DNA of 64,000 nt from contig JBBMNZ010000035.1 in NCBI GenBank assembly GCA_037954325.1, forward strand, positions 8,393,001-8,457,000, given 5' to 3'. Positions 15,386 to 28,000 of the stretch are shown here, piece after piece. Source of the stretch: Fistularia commersonii. Lineage: Eukaryota > Chordata > Actinopteri > Syngnathiformes > Fistulariidae. The translations under genes and the position numbers were made by a program. The notes below the pieces were generated by a model. The model saw only the letters and a list, made by a program, of their open reading frames with translations, searched no databases and had not been told where the DNA came from. Numbering within the stretch: the first letter of the stretch is position 1; each line of letters opens with the position of its first letter.

Positions 15386-15799
15386 GTGAATGACATCAAA
15401 AGTGAATTTGATCACAATTTTAAAACAGGGCATAGGGCTTGGGTTGTAAGGTTGTAATCCTACTATTAGCACCACTATTTCCAGGTTGCACAGGTGCACA
15501 TTATTAGCAAGTGTAGTTACACGGACTCCAGATGAGGCCACGCAATGCAACTTAGATGGTCCCAGCCAGGATCCCCGCCCTGGGTTTATGTTGATATAAC
15601 GTGAAAGTGAGCTTTGCAGGTACTGTGCAAACACCAATGTCTGACCAGTGATTCTGCAAAAATAGCCCGTCACCTCTAATGTTAAAAGATTCAGATATCG
15701 CGGTTAAGAAACCAGCTGCATGATATGATATGCTTGGATGTGTCGTTTCCCTTGCTTCCACCCATTCCTTTAGGCCCCCCGTGTACCCCTGTTTATTTC

Positions 15800-16660
15800 T
15801 GAGGAGGGTTGCATGGTGGCACATTGGTTAGCCTCTCTGTCTCACAGCTGGAAGGTCCCTGGTTCCATCACAAACGGGCCTTTCTGTGTGAATTTTGCGT
15901 ATTCTCTCCATGTCTTTGTGTTGTTTTTTTTTTTTTTCGGATTCTCCAGGATTTCTTTCGCCATCCAAAATCATGCATTAGGTTCACTGGAGACCCTGAA
16001 ATATTCAGGAGTGAATCACAAAGTGAATGGTTGTACCCCTATATATGTGTCCCTTTGATGGACTGGCGAAGGGTGAAGCTCGCCTCTTTCCCAATGACAA
16101 CTGGGATAGATTCCTGTGACCCTTAGTGCAGGGTAAGTGGTATAGATCACAGGTGTTAAACTCTGGCCCGCGGGCCAAATTTGGCCCGCACTGTAATTAT
16201 GTTTGGCCTGCAAAGCCAGACCAAATGACTATTAGAGCTGGCCTGCCGGGATAGTCTACAGTGCATGTATCGCTAATTCTACAAATCCCACAGTTTTCTG
16301 CTGGTGTTTTGGCACGAAAATCGCAACAGGACCCGTTAACGGCCTCTCCTCTGTTGACAGTAGTCATAGCGACCTTATGCTAATACTGGCACCCTGCTAC
16401 TTAGGCAGAAAACAGGATTTTACATGTGTACAATATTAAGTTATATATTGCATAGAATTAAGCTATGCTTGTTCCACATTTAGTTTTTAAGCAAAACTTA
16501 TTTGGGTCCATATGAAAAGATTCATTGTTATATCTGGAGGAAGATTTCTTTCAATAAATATCAATGTTGGCCAGCGATTTTGTCCCAGTTTTGAATTCTG
16601 TCCCAGTTTTGTATTTGAGCTTGGCACTCCTGGTATAGATAGTGAATGAATGAATGATTA
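15800..16660 (+). repeat. SINE-like repeat (tRNA-like head) with nested insertion
   Basis: The head GCATGGTGGCACATTGGTTAGC and CCCTGGTTCCATCACA resemble the A- and B-box regions of tRNA-derived SINEs. The 3' portion includes CCCTTTGATGGACTGGCGA, AACTGGGATAGATTCCTG, then TAAGTGGTATAGAT. A hAT-like element (16148-16632) splits it, after which the (GAAT)n tail follows. It is strongly diverged from the copy at 40.79 kb. Confidence 0.75.
16148..16632. mobile_element. hAT-like MITE inserted in a SINE, ~485 bp
   Basis: The insertion begins CACAGGTGTTAAACTCTGGC and contains the GCCCGCGGGCCAAATTTGGC palindrome. It ends GAGCTTGGCACTCCTG, an imperfect inverted repeat of the start. It is flanked on both sides by the 8-bp direct repeat GTATAGAT (16140-16147 and 16633-16640), the duplication length expected for hAT elements. 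Removing the insert restores the 3' end of the surrounding SINE-like repeat (GGTATAGATAGTGAATGAAT). It has no coding capacity. Confidence 0.78.
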
Positions 16661-17464
16661 TGGGAATATACTTTTTTAATCTGATATCTGCAACAGGTTT
16701 CCCTAGGCAGGAAAAGTAATGTCACTTCATTGTCCATGGTTTTGTGGGATGCTGATTGGAAAGGTGGCCAATACAGTGGCAGTTGGTCCCTGTGGACGAA
16801 AACTAGAATGTGCCCCTTTAGTAACCAATAGGTTAGGGAACTGCCATATTTGCTGCTTCCTTTTTCACTTGTAGCTTTAGATTCGAGTCAGGCAGCTTCT
16901 GTTAGTCAAGGCCGACAAACCAGAGCCGACTGTTTGTTGAACGGCACCCTCGTTCAGAGCGTGGAACAGAAGATTCTCGGCGAATTACTCGGACGCAGGC
17001 GCTCTCCGCTTATATAACTCCCTCCAAATGTACATGCAGATTATTAATGAACAGACGCCGCGGCACAAACAAGTGCACGTGTCATCAGTTTAAAAAACAG
17101 AACAAAAAGGACTCGAAAACTCACGCGGCGATGAGCTGTACAAACACAACATATGTACAGGCAAGAGTTTCACGCCAACTTAACTCTCATGAAACCACTT
17201 TGATCAAAAGTCAACGGCAGGAGGCAGAAAAATGAAGGTGACAGCATTTATGGCCTCAAGGATCCTGTTCGTTTTGTTTGGGAGCTACGCAGCGACGTGT
17301 TCGCATTCATTTCACGCTTAGCTGTGTATGTTCACTGTAACCTTTGCACATCTGCTCACGCATTTTGCTTTGTCTTGTTCCCGCCATCTTTAAACCGTTG
17401 GTTTTATTCAACTTGCCATATAATAGGCTAAATGTTGTCTATCCTCCATACTAGTCTTGCAGTT

Positions 17465-17800
17465 CATCCATCTATTACCTACTATTTCCCAGCACTTAGA
17501 GTCACGGGGATGCTGGAGCCTATTCCAGCTGCCATAGGGGGAGGGGCGCGGTACACCCTGGACCGGTTGCCAGTCAATAGCAGGGCCAAAAGACTAACAA
17601 CCTTTCACTCTCTCATTCACACATCTGGGCAATTTTTCAAATATATTCCAATTAACCTCCTGGGAGGAAACTGGAGAACCTGGAGGAAACCCAAACTGAC
17701 CCGGTGAGAACATGCAGACTCCACACAGAATGACCACCTGTGGGACTCCAACCAGGGTCCTTGCTATTTGGCAGAAGTGCTAATCACTATGTCCCTGTGC
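17465..17800 (-). repeat. SINE-like repeat, reverse orientation
   Basis: It contains the reverse complement of the family's body: GATGCTGGAGCCTATTCCAG, GGTACACCCTGGACCGGTTG, TCTCATTCACACATCTGGGC, GAACATGCAGACTCCACACA and CCAACCAGGGTCCTTGC, and ends in the reversed head (CTAATCACTATGTCCCTGTG). It is nearly full-length and moderately diverged. Confidence 0.78.
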
Positions 17801-19575
17801 CGTCCACCTTGCAGTTCAGTAATTACGATTTTTTTTTTTTTTTTTAAAGAATTAATGTTAGTCTTGAAAATGTCCAACAAGTGTCCGAAAGGTCTGCCAA
17901 CGAAATTAACCCATCCGGAATTGTGACTCCTGGGTTCCTCAGCACCGAGAGGTGAAATGAGCACTGCACAATATACTTCGAATACCGAGTGCCAGTTCTG
18001 AATGCAGGCCTGAATTTGAGTGGGTCGTATATATTACGCAGTAATGGAGGTTCTTGGCTGCGTGCATGAGCTCTCAGTGACACCGAGGTATAAAAACACG
18101 GGCATGAAGTATTCTGGATCCATAAATAAATCCACTTCACTTTCAACGCACCCCTGTAAACTTTATATAAACTGTAAACAGAGGACAATATGCTAGCAGA
18201 CAGACTGAGCAGTTTATTTCAGATTACCAAAATAAAACAAGTTGTTTATTTAGGAAGTCTAATGAATTGACAGTTTGGGATGTATCTATAGTGGGATGAT
18301 TTTTAACACTTCAAATGACTATACATGTATGTAACCAGCCAGTAATACAGGCTAACTGTGTGATACATTCTATGAAGGCCTACTAAAGGATGAAAATTAC
18401 TTTTAGACAGAATTAATTTAAGTGCGTCATTGGAATGTCATATGAGTTGACAGATCCACCAACCTGACATTGTTAAAATTCACACCTATGATGTTGCAGA
18501 AATGGTATCTTCTCTGTCATTCATCTTAAACTCATCAATGTATTTTTCCCAAACAAATGATCCCAGGTGTTTGTGGAATCATAGAAATTGCGAAATTGTG
18601 ATTAAAAACAAGTGAATACAATGATGCGTAAGCAGGTGTGTGGGGTACCCGGAAAGAGGAAGTGCTGTGTAAGTCACGGTCACAGTCCACTGCAACAAAT
18701 AAATGCATGAAATGTAGCATCTTGCACCAACTCTGCGTTAATGTTGTCAGTAATGTATTTTTTTGTTTCGTTTTTTAATATACTCACATGTCTGGATATT
18801 AACCTCTTCCCAGACTGTGGCATTAAGGAAGCCGGGCCCTGCAGAACACCCTCAGTGCTACCCGGCCATAGCAAAAATTCTGATTTAGCGACTGGTCATG
18901 ATGAACATGTCTTTAATTCCCATTGTTGTCAAACTTGCCTTCAACCCACCCTCAATCTCCAAATCCTATACCTGCTAAGAATCCCAGCTATTACCGCTCA
19001 GCTTGATTTGCAGATGTTACTCAGGATCTTGAAGAAACATCAGCTGAAAGCTAATGAACACTAGGACACCTTGAGCTTAAAAATCCAATCTATCTAGTTT
19101 ATATAGTCAATTAATTTGAATAAAATACAACTAGGATTTCTTACCTGTTTAGCATTCCAGCAGGTGCCACTGATGCTCTTAGGTATTGCATCATTTGTCG
19201 TGATGGATGCTCCCCCCGCTCTTCCACTGCTGTCTTGTGGGGGTTTGCGGGTATGAAAAGTTGTGAATGTATAAATGACATATGAGATACGATACTAAAC
19301 TCTATCTGGAGACTCTCCCAACTGGGGGGAGTGCAGAATTTGATTTGAGCTGGCCATTATATTTCCCCTTCTCATCTTTTTTGCACATTGGTTGAGCAAA
19401 GCAGATTTACATTTTTTTTTTTTGAAATAAAAAAAAAATCCCACTTAGGAGGATTCATTTGATGTGAGCTAAATTCTTAAGTATCGAAACAGAAATGCTC
19501 TCTCATCCTTTAAGTGTGAAATACCCGACGTTTAACAGTCCACCTGACATCACGGCGTCCCTCCTGTTTCCCCAG

Positions 19576-19734
19576 GCCCGCTACAAACAGAGCCTGGATC
19601 CCACAGTGGACGAGGTGAAGAAGCTATGCACCTCACTGAGACGCAACGCCAAGGAGGAGCGTGTCCTGTTTCACTACAATGGCCACGGTGTTCCGCGACC
19701 CACTGTCAACGGAGAGATTTGGGTGTTCAATAAG
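19576..19734 (+). CDS. rptor: rptor coding exon (RNC domain, contains the GHG motif)
   Basis: This internal exon of Raptor encodes 53 complete codons, beginning ARYKQSLDPTVDEVKK and ending NGEIWVFNK. Raptor binds mTOR and recruits TOS-motif substrates such as S6K and 4E-BP at the lysosome surface. This exon is part of the caspase-like RNC domain and carries the segment FHYNGHGVPRP, whose GHG histidine sits where caspases have their catalytic histidine. By recalled human numbering it covers about residues 117-169. The only difference I notice from human is Ile for Val in NGE(I/V)WVF. The acceptor is a pyrimidine-rich run ending CCCCAG (AG at 19574-19575) and the donor is AAG|GTATGA at 19735. 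Both ends are phase 0. The upstream exon (ending NWQPR in human) is not in the window, so the preceding intron exceeds 19.5 kb. Identification is by direct reading of a highly conserved family. Confidence 0.97.
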
Positions 19735-22123
19735 GTATGATACAGCCACAGGAAAAAAAACAAACAAAAAAAAACCTCCTCCCGAATTCACACGGGCCCG
19801 AGAGAAGACTTAATTATCTTTCGCAGGGATGTCGGAGGCCATGTTTACTGGAGTTAAAATCCAATTAAAATGTAATCAAGGTAACAATCGCAGTTGAGCA
19901 AAGTTGATGCCCGTAGGAAACTCCATAATTGGATAAATGTCAACGTGAGCAACAGCGTTGCCATTTTATTCACATTAACAGTGCACTCGGTCTTTGCCGT
20001 ACTTGCTGTACCGATTGTGGTTGTATTTGAGGTCAGTCGTCCAAAGTCCCGAGCGACGCTAATCGCGCCTCAACAGATTCCATACCTGTAATCGCTTCAC
20101 TTTTATCTGCCAAAAAGGAAAGGCTCAAGGCCAACGTTGTAAATCCAAATGCTTCTTTAATTAAAGATCTTCCTGGGAAAAAAAAAAAAAAAAACTCTTG
20201 ATAATCCTTGGGAAGAATCCTTCATTTGCCAGACATGAACGCACACCAAAAGTGAAGAATGTCTTGGTTTTACTCAAGATCTTGAGATCAGATGTCAGGA
20301 AAAACGTCTGATCGGACGTTTAACTGTCGGTAATCCCCCGCTGATCAGCAGCACGTCTTTCACCACCGGGTCAATCCGGGAGCTCTCCATGTGTAACACT
20401 GGAGTTTTACCCAGAGAAATGTTTTTTCTTCAAGAGATGCCTACAATCTGGAGTCCTGGGTGCTGTGGGTCGGAATAAAACCATTTTTTGCCCTTAGCTG
20501 CTCTGAACAGCACTTATCGCAACTCACTGATTGTCTAGTTATTCAGTTCTGTATGTATGCATGTATTTATTTATTTGTTTGTTTTTTCAATTGATTGGGT
20601 TTGTGAAATTGAATACATTGTCCTTAAATATGGTTTTGAAAATACATCAGTGGCTGCAGTTGACACACATACACACAAATGCAATTGCATACACACACTG
20701 CTCACACAAATACTGGATAATGCCATCACAAGTGTCTTACATTCTGATTAACAGGAAAGCAATTGTGAATTATTATCTTATCCTTCAACTGGGTTTAACG
20801 CTGGACCGGTAGCCAGTTGTTTGCAGGGCAACATATATGGACTTTCACTCTCTCATTCATACATCTGGGAAATGAAGGTGTCCAATGAACCCGCTGCATG
20901 TTTTGAACTATGTGAGGAAATCAGAAAACCAGGAAAAAAGTCACGCTGGCAAGATAGAACATGCAAACTCCGCTCATGAGGCCCCCCCCCCAGTCGGGAT
21001 CGAACCGAGGATCCCCTGGCAGCGAGGCCGCCCAAGAAAGCAATAGTGAAGTGCAATATGTGCAAAACTCCATTGGATGATGTCCAGAGCCGAGATTCGC
21101 AGTGACACAGCTTTAATAATTCTTGCTATTTTCAGAATTAGGGTGAGAACCAGGGCGATGCCTGTGGTCATTTGTGTTATTTCTTACTTGTTGTTCTCAA
21201 GCCTGCTGACAATATTAAGTCACTTACTTAATTTCCAAGGTGAAACTGTCGTCCTATGTCAGCCATACCACTATCTCACCTTTTGTTTGGATTATCGACA
21301 TCACGTCTCATCTCCCGCGTTGCAGATATGTCAGTATTTTCTTTAAATGTAGCAAGAATTGTGAAATATTTACTCATTTACAATGCAATGTTGGTCACAT
21401 TGTTGAGAAAAGTAAATTATGTAAGATGTAAGTATCTGGAAGAACCTCCCAAATGCAAGACATGGCAACCATCCTTGATATCTTCACATTTGAGCGGATG
21501 GTCAACCTTAACCGATGTCATATCGATATCAAAGACTTCCAGAGGTCAATATCCCCCCAAAAGAGAAAACACAAAACATCCAAACATCCCAACAGTGAGG
21601 TGCATTTTTGGTCATCATCCAATACAGCAGAGATATAAAATATGGTGTCGTACATCGTCTCCTCCAACGAGTGAGCACCTACTCACGATGATGCACCGCC
21701 GTCATCCGGGCGTAGCCGTTGCTTCCGCCTGCCTAGTGCACCCTTGGGCCCTGTGTCCTCCTCTTCTCTTCCTCCTCATCCTCCTCCTCCTCTCTTACAA
21801 TATATTCTTTATACATTTTCTTTTCCCATAAACTGCATCTGCTTTGTCAGTGGAGACGGGGGGGGATTTCGCTCTGGAAGGATGCGTCAGAAGTTTGATA
21901 AGAGGAAAGAATAAAGGTCTTTATTTCTGGATTCGTGAACACAGGTGTGCATTACTCTTGTTTTATTACCGTGACTCGTATTTACCGACCCCCATTCGGA
22001 CACATCGCCAACCTGGTGAATTTCTCAGACTAAATTCTGGATAAGGGAAATTATCAGCAGTGATGAGAAACACCGCTTCTCTGCTCCCGACCCCCACCCT
22101 GATGTCCTTTTCGTCTCTTCCAG
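19735..22123 (+). other. rptor: rptor intron, 2389 bp
   Basis: A phase-0 intron between the exon ending WVFNK and the one starting NYTQY. Its recognisable content is a poly-A run near 20178-20194 and a degraded reverse-oriented SINE-like repeat at about 20795-21030. A 191-codon open frame at 21256-21831 has no recognisable domain and no exon-like context, and I treat it as chance. Confidence 0.9.
20795..21030 (-). repeat. SINE-like repeat, reverse orientation, degraded
   Basis: The pieces CGCTGGACCGGTAGCCAGTT, TCTCTCATTCATACATCTGG, GAACATGCAAACTCCGCTCA and GGATCGAACCGAGGATCCCC follow the order expected for the reversed SINE family, with internal deletions and a C-run. Confidence 0.7.
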
Positions 22124-22270
22124 AATTACACCCAGTACATCCCGCTCTCCATCTATGACCTGCAGACATGGATGGGCAGCCCCTCGATTTTCGTCTACGA
22201 CTGCTCCAACGCGGGAATCATCGTCAAGTCCTTCAAACAGTTTGCCCTGCAGCGAGAGCAGGAGCTGGAG
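22124..22270 (+). CDS. rptor: rptor coding exon (RNC domain, contains the DCS motif)
   Basis: This 49-codon exon starts NYTQYIPLSIYDLQTWMG and ends FALQREQELE, about residues 170-218 of human Raptor. It completes the core of the caspase-like RNC fold. The VYDCSNAG segment has its cysteine where caspases have the catalytic cysteine, so the Cys-His pair of the fold is kept, although no protease activity is established for Raptor. The difference from human that I can see is GIIVKSF for GLIVKSF. The acceptor tract TTTTCGTCTCTTCCAG is strong. The donor GAG|GTGGGC at 22271 departs from the GTRAGT consensus. A (CA)n run begins about 30 nt further on. Both ends are phase 0, so this exon joins the previous one in frame (WVFNK-NYTQY), exactly as in vertebrate Raptor. 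Confidence 0.97.
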
Positions 22271-22302
22271 GTGGGCTGCCAACAAGACACGGAAATACTC
22301 AC

Positions 22303-22322
22303 TCACACACACACACACACAC
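22303..22322 (+). promoter_or_regulatory. Intronic (CA)n near a weak 5' splice site
   Basis: Ten CA units begin about 32 nt after the GTGGGC donor at 22271. CA repeats near donors are known binding sites for hnRNP L, which can raise or lower exon use. A splicing role here is inference only. Confidence 0.35.
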
Positions 22323-24267
22323 AGCATTGTTTATGGGTTGCGAGAGAAAAAAAATAATGGCAGCCATGAATTAATAGTAGGCGTGTAGTTGAAACTCTTC
22401 AAAGATGAGTGGGGGCACAAACACACCGCTGGTGTTTGATGAGCTGTTTATGTTTATGTATGGATGACACACACGCAACCATCCATGCTAATAAACTGTA
22501 ATATGCAAACCGCCTGCTCAAATCCTGTATTCTAAATGTGTGCTAAGCTGTGCACCTGGGCGTGCACAGGTGGACGCGGACAGTCCTGCAACCAGAAAAC
22601 CACCCTGTTCCCTTCACTCCTTCATCTTTTTATCACCCCTCCTCCTTCACTCCTATTTCTCTCCAGGCTATGGCATGCTATGTGAATTCCTAATGAGACA
22701 GCTCTGTCATTCATCTCAATTATTCATGGAGATGTTTCAGTCAGACTGTAGATTAGGCAGAAGACCAGGGGGCGGGAGAAGAAGGTACAGGATGAACATT
22801 ACAGAAAGGTGGATGGGGGGAAGGAGGGAAGCGGCAATGTTTTTACAGGAACTGTCACATGCATCTCTGCAGTCAGAACCATGGTGCTATCAGGGTTGCA
22901 CCACCAGGGCGTAAATGATATATGTTAATACCACCTGCTAAATTTTAGTTTTCCTTCTTCAGTTTAATCTTATTAGTGGTGCATTTTTGACAAATGTGAC
23001 AGTATTAAATCCCTGAATGCAGTTACCATCTCAGCAGGGAGTCTGTAAAAAGACAAATGGCTTTTTGTCTCAGGTAGTTGCAGAACGTCTCATGTGGTTG
23101 GTTGGTTTTGGATGGAAAGGGGAAGTAAGGTAATGTTTAGGCCTATTCATAATTTTGCCAAATTGCAGTATGTAAATTTTTTTTTAGTCATCACTTAACC
23201 CTTCCTGCTAGCGAACAGACCATCATGTCACCTCGCAACGGAGCTTGACTCATAAAAAGCCAACCAGATGTCACAAGTCTCGTTGACACGCGGCCATGTG
23301 ATCCTGACAAAAACATCTTTTATTCAACAGAAACTACAAATGTCACCATAGTGCAGACAATGATTAATATGCCTGGGCCCCCTGTCATTTGGACATCATT
23401 CGAAATAAAATGACATTGTACCAGTGCGACAATGTTACAAATGGAGCTTCTACCTGGGGCAAGGCGAGAGCGCTAACCGTTGAAAGTGAATTGAATTCTC
23501 GCTCTCTTCCACAAATGTAACAGCAGCACACTTACTCAAAAACGGCCACAAGCTGATCCTCCCAAGTGATTTGTTAAGGCTGCAAATCTGGCAGCAGCAG
23601 TGGGAATGAGACAAGTGCCTGCATTTAATTTTTTTTTTTTTTTTTTTTGCCTTTTCCACGTTTCTGATCATCGTGTCTAGTTCTCTCTATCGAGTTCCCT
23701 CACAGTGCAACCACGATCGAGGAGTCAGTGTTTTTCCTTCTCCGCAACCGACAAGGAAACTCTTTCAAGAGAAATCCCTCGTCTGGGATGAGAAGCCTCA
23801 GAAACCAAGTTCCGCCAAGTAACACTTCCGGTCCGTCAGTCACGTGACATAACGGCCCCGTGCTGACTGCGTGTTTACTCCGTTCAGATTTCCTTGGGTC
23901 ATTTACACTGCCACTTGAGGTTCTCAAAATGAAAGTTTTGGCTCTTGTTGTATCAAATGTGTTGAGTGAGTGTATGTTCTAGTCTTGCCTCAGCCTTGAA
24001 GCCTGGAAACAACTAGAACTGGTCATTGTAGCCAAAAGATGCCCGGGAGCATGAGGGGTGAACAGTTATGATTCAGGGGCGAAGGTAGATGCGTTTTATT
24101 TTTTATGGCATGGTGTGTACTTCAAGGATATTACCCTTCATTGTGACGTGAAGTTATTGATCCAAAAGTTAGAGCTTCAGGTGTAAAGGTTTCATCATAT
24201 TTGGCAACTAGTAGCAACAGTTTGAAAAATAGGACAGAAGACTTTCATTATGTAAGTATTTCAATAT

Positions 24268-24268
24268 A

Positions 24269-24346
<78 letters not shown>

Positions 24347-24369
24347 TGTGAGTGTGAGTGGGAGTGTGT
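24268..24369. repeat. (GT)n then (GTGAGT)n microsatellite
   Basis: A TG array with one early interruption grades into TGAGTG repeats and ends GGGAGTGTGTC. Confidence 0.96.
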
Positions 24370-24940
24370 CAATGGCAGGGCAAGTTTGAAGGATAGATGT
24401 CCTTTACGTCTGATTTAGGGAGATATGCCTTGAATTATCTCCAGACCTAGAAGCAGGTTGGTTGGTTGCAGGATTTGGATCCGCCAGCCACCCAGGAAGA
24501 GGTGACACGCTGCAGAGAAGCTTCATCATTTTTTCATGTTGTGGTACTTCGTGTGCCATCCGGGAACTTTTATTCCCGCACCTCACCCATACTCAAAGGC
24601 ATTTGCACTTCCACTCGCAGTAATACCTGCTGTACTGCCCGCCTACACAGTAAGTGTTTAGACACGCAGAGTCCTGGAGGGTTAAGTGAAATCTTGAAAA
24701 GACTTTTTAATCATTTAAGCAATGATCCAAGGGGGGGGTGGAGGTGCCCTCTCTAACCCCTACCTTGCCCACACACACATTTCCGGCAACCCTCTGCAAC
24801 GATGTGTTCCACCGTTACAGATGCAAATATCCCCAGGTCTGAGCTCAGTGTGATGCAAATGAGGACAAGAGCATGAAGAAGAGGACTGGAGGTTTGAGGG
24901 AGGAGGAAGTGGTTTATCACCCCTCTGCAATCTCTGTCTG

Positions 24941-24946
24941 ATGTGT

Positions 24947-25007
<61 letters not shown>

Positions 25008-25050
25008 TGTGTGCGCGCGTGTGTGTGTTAGAGAGTGAGAGAGAGAGAGA
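24941..25050. repeat. (GT)n and (GA)n compound microsatellite
   Basis: TG units with a short CGCGCG step (25012-25019), followed by a GA run (GAGAGAGAGAGAG). A further short (TG)n lies at 25177-25205. Confidence 0.96.
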
Positions 25051-28000
25051 GTGCTCTATTATGAAGCATCCCACTTCCTTTAAAATATCAGATTACTTAA
25101 TACTTGCACTCAGAAAGCATTCTCCCTGCATTTCAGCATTTGCTGTCCGGCATGAAGAAGTGTGTGCATAGTTGTGAATGTGTGTGTGTGTGTGCGTTTG
25201 TGTGTTTGCCACAGAGGTAGGGGGAGAGGGAGAGAGAATCCCTCCTGTACTCACTCCTTGGAAAACATTGTGCTTTGAAATCTTTTCGTTGTGTTTTTCT
25301 TTAGTTTTGCATTTCCAACATTTCCTGGATGCGCATATTAAGTCCTCGATCATTATAAAGATCAATTAGTTAAAAAATATACCGCTTGATTATTGCTGCC
25401 ATTTCAGTAGCCATGCATGTATGTGCACGTGCATGACTGTGCTCTCCTGCAGCAAAGCACGTGTGTTGTTATATTTCATCCTAGCCCGCCTCCTCTCTCT
25501 GTTGGATTAGGATCATAAATTAGTGTCACTTAAAAGAAAAAAAAAAAGGGATTCCGAGCAATTATATTGTGCCCCGATATCCCTGGCGGAGAAGAGAGAA
25601 AAGAAAACTGTCATCGTGATTTTTCTGGTAATATGTGAGATTACAGTATGCTAATGTGATAATTACAGTGGATGCATGGCATTAATCAGCTTCCACTGCT
25701 GATGTTTCCGTGTTTACCATTAGGATTAGTGCGGTAAGGCGTCCCGCAGTTCCTTCAAATTTCTTCCGGGCAATCATCTTCTCGTTTCCCGCGCGACAGC
25801 GGCAACTGGGAATGCGCGCTGTTCTTCTCTATTAGTGAAGGGATGACTGAAGCTACCAGACAGATCGGCACGGATCAGTCATCGATGCACCGCTGTTGGA
25901 GGCACTGTCTCCTAGAGAAATGTGCATGTAAATAGATGCACACTTATACACGTTATAACTTCTTATCATTAAGGCTACCCCTCTGTATTTTTAGCTGCAT
26001 GATTTATTAGTGTGCATGTAGCTTCCTTAGAGACATGTTGTACATAATATCTTGCCGTGGGATGTCACAGCCCTAGTCGCTCCCTCTCCCTCACCATTCG
26101 AATGATCCCAGAGTTAATTATACCATGTTGCTAGCAGGCAGGGTTATAAGTTGCGTAGAGGCGTTATGTAAATTTACTGAGGCCCAGGAACAGCTTTCGT
26201 CATTTCGTCGATTAATTCTCTTCTTTTATTGCTTCCAATGGGGGAAGACATCGAAGGCCCTCTGCCGGATGCCCATTTTGCCAATTTGGAGTCCTGCTGT
26301 GGCCCCGGGTCTCCTCAGCGATCCGCAGATCATGCGGGGTGCTTGATTTGTCTTCTCAAAATCTAATTATCCAAGTTAAGCCGCTGGGCACAGATTGACA
26401 AGCTCGTTCTCGTGCCACTTGCCCCAGGTACTCTTGCTTTACCCCTAACTTGCATCAGATTCACAGGTTTCGGGGAGCCTGGAGGCCCGGATTCTATTTG
26501 TCTCAGAAGAGGCAGTGTCAGCCAATCAGACATGTGAATGAATCGGGCTTCTAATGGCACCACCAGGAGCCGGCTTTTGGGTCTATTTTGGGAATATTGT
26601 CCATCCCAAATTATTTTTCTGGTAGCAAAGGTTCTTGCTGACATAGGATCTTGAGTCTATTGACTGCCCTTAGAAATGAAGTGGTGCAAAATTACAACAC
26701 TCCAGTAATTACCCAGCTGCATATATGGGATCTGACGGTAAAACCATTCACATTTAAAGGTGGCTTAAACATCTAGTCTATGAACCTGATGTGAACGTGC
26801 AGTCCATTTTTCAACATTCAAAATTAAATCCAATGTTTTCTTTCAATTTATTATTGAACCCTTTTGTATAATGCACTAAAGATGATTTTCTTCAATTATA
26901 CCGTATCGCCAACTGCTATAGTTTCAGACACTCAGTCCAACTCCACTGTCAGAAACTGACAGGCTGCGCTGACACATTTCCACAGTCCACTGTGCTCCTT
27001 TTTACATCCTCAGTAGAGCTCAGTTCTGGCTGTGTGGTCCAGTGAACTTCCCATCCACCTGTGTCCTCCCTCTGTCCCCCTCCCCGCTGTCACCTGGGAA
27101 TGGGCTGCAACCGTCATCGGTTCCCAGCAGTGTGCAGCTTGACAGGAAATTGTTTGCCGATGTAGTGCAGACTCAGTGTTGCTCCCTTGGAAAGGGTGGC
27201 CTTTTGTCTCACTGCCTCTCTGGGTAAATAACTACACTTGTGACTGTCTGACTATCCCCTGGCTGCTGATGTGATCAACAGGAATAACACGATTTGTCTT
27301 ACAGTGGTGGTGCAAGTGCCAGCCTCCTTCCTTACGCCATTGCCACTGATTATTGGACACCTACACCCTGGGCATAATACTGGACTTTTTTCCTGTCTTT
27401 CCAGGCAGACAGGCTTGCTTGCCCATCACACTGTCTCATAATGCTCTCTAGACTTTGGCCATTCCTTTCACAATACCAAGACAGCTCATCCATGCCTTCT
27501 CTTCCTCACTGGGACGACAACAGCAGTCCTAACTGGCATATCTAATAATGCTCTGAATGGAACTCAGCTATTGGTCCTCAACCGCACATTCACCCCAGAT
27601 GATTCAGGTTTAGCTTCCAAGCATTTCTCACATATCCTCCAAAATCTTCTTACTGGGCTAACCTTGAACAAGGCTCTGCTTTGCTTCCCCTCCAACACGC
27701 TGGGAATTTTGTCGACGTGGTCTTTCAGCGTCACAGTCCCCACCAAGTGGCATCAGCCCCTTTTGCTCTGTAGGACTCTTTTGCTGGTCCTAGAACCTTT
27801 TCTGGAACTATGTCTTTTTTCTGCCTTTGGACAACTTTTGGAGAACATTTGGAGAGCTAGGAACTTGATCCTTAGTTCCTAACCATTTTGGCTTCTATTC
27901 TGAGGCAGCGTTTTATGGTTCCATTTGAACTTGTGCCGCAGGTGCTTGGTGATTAGTAGTTCTCATGAAGCATGCCTATCACTGGATACTTCTTGTATTT

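Noticed and set aside
21256..21831. 191-codon open frame on +
   Set aside because: It has no recognisable domain, ends in a pyrimidine-rich leucine run, and lies inside a short rptor intron. Probably chance.
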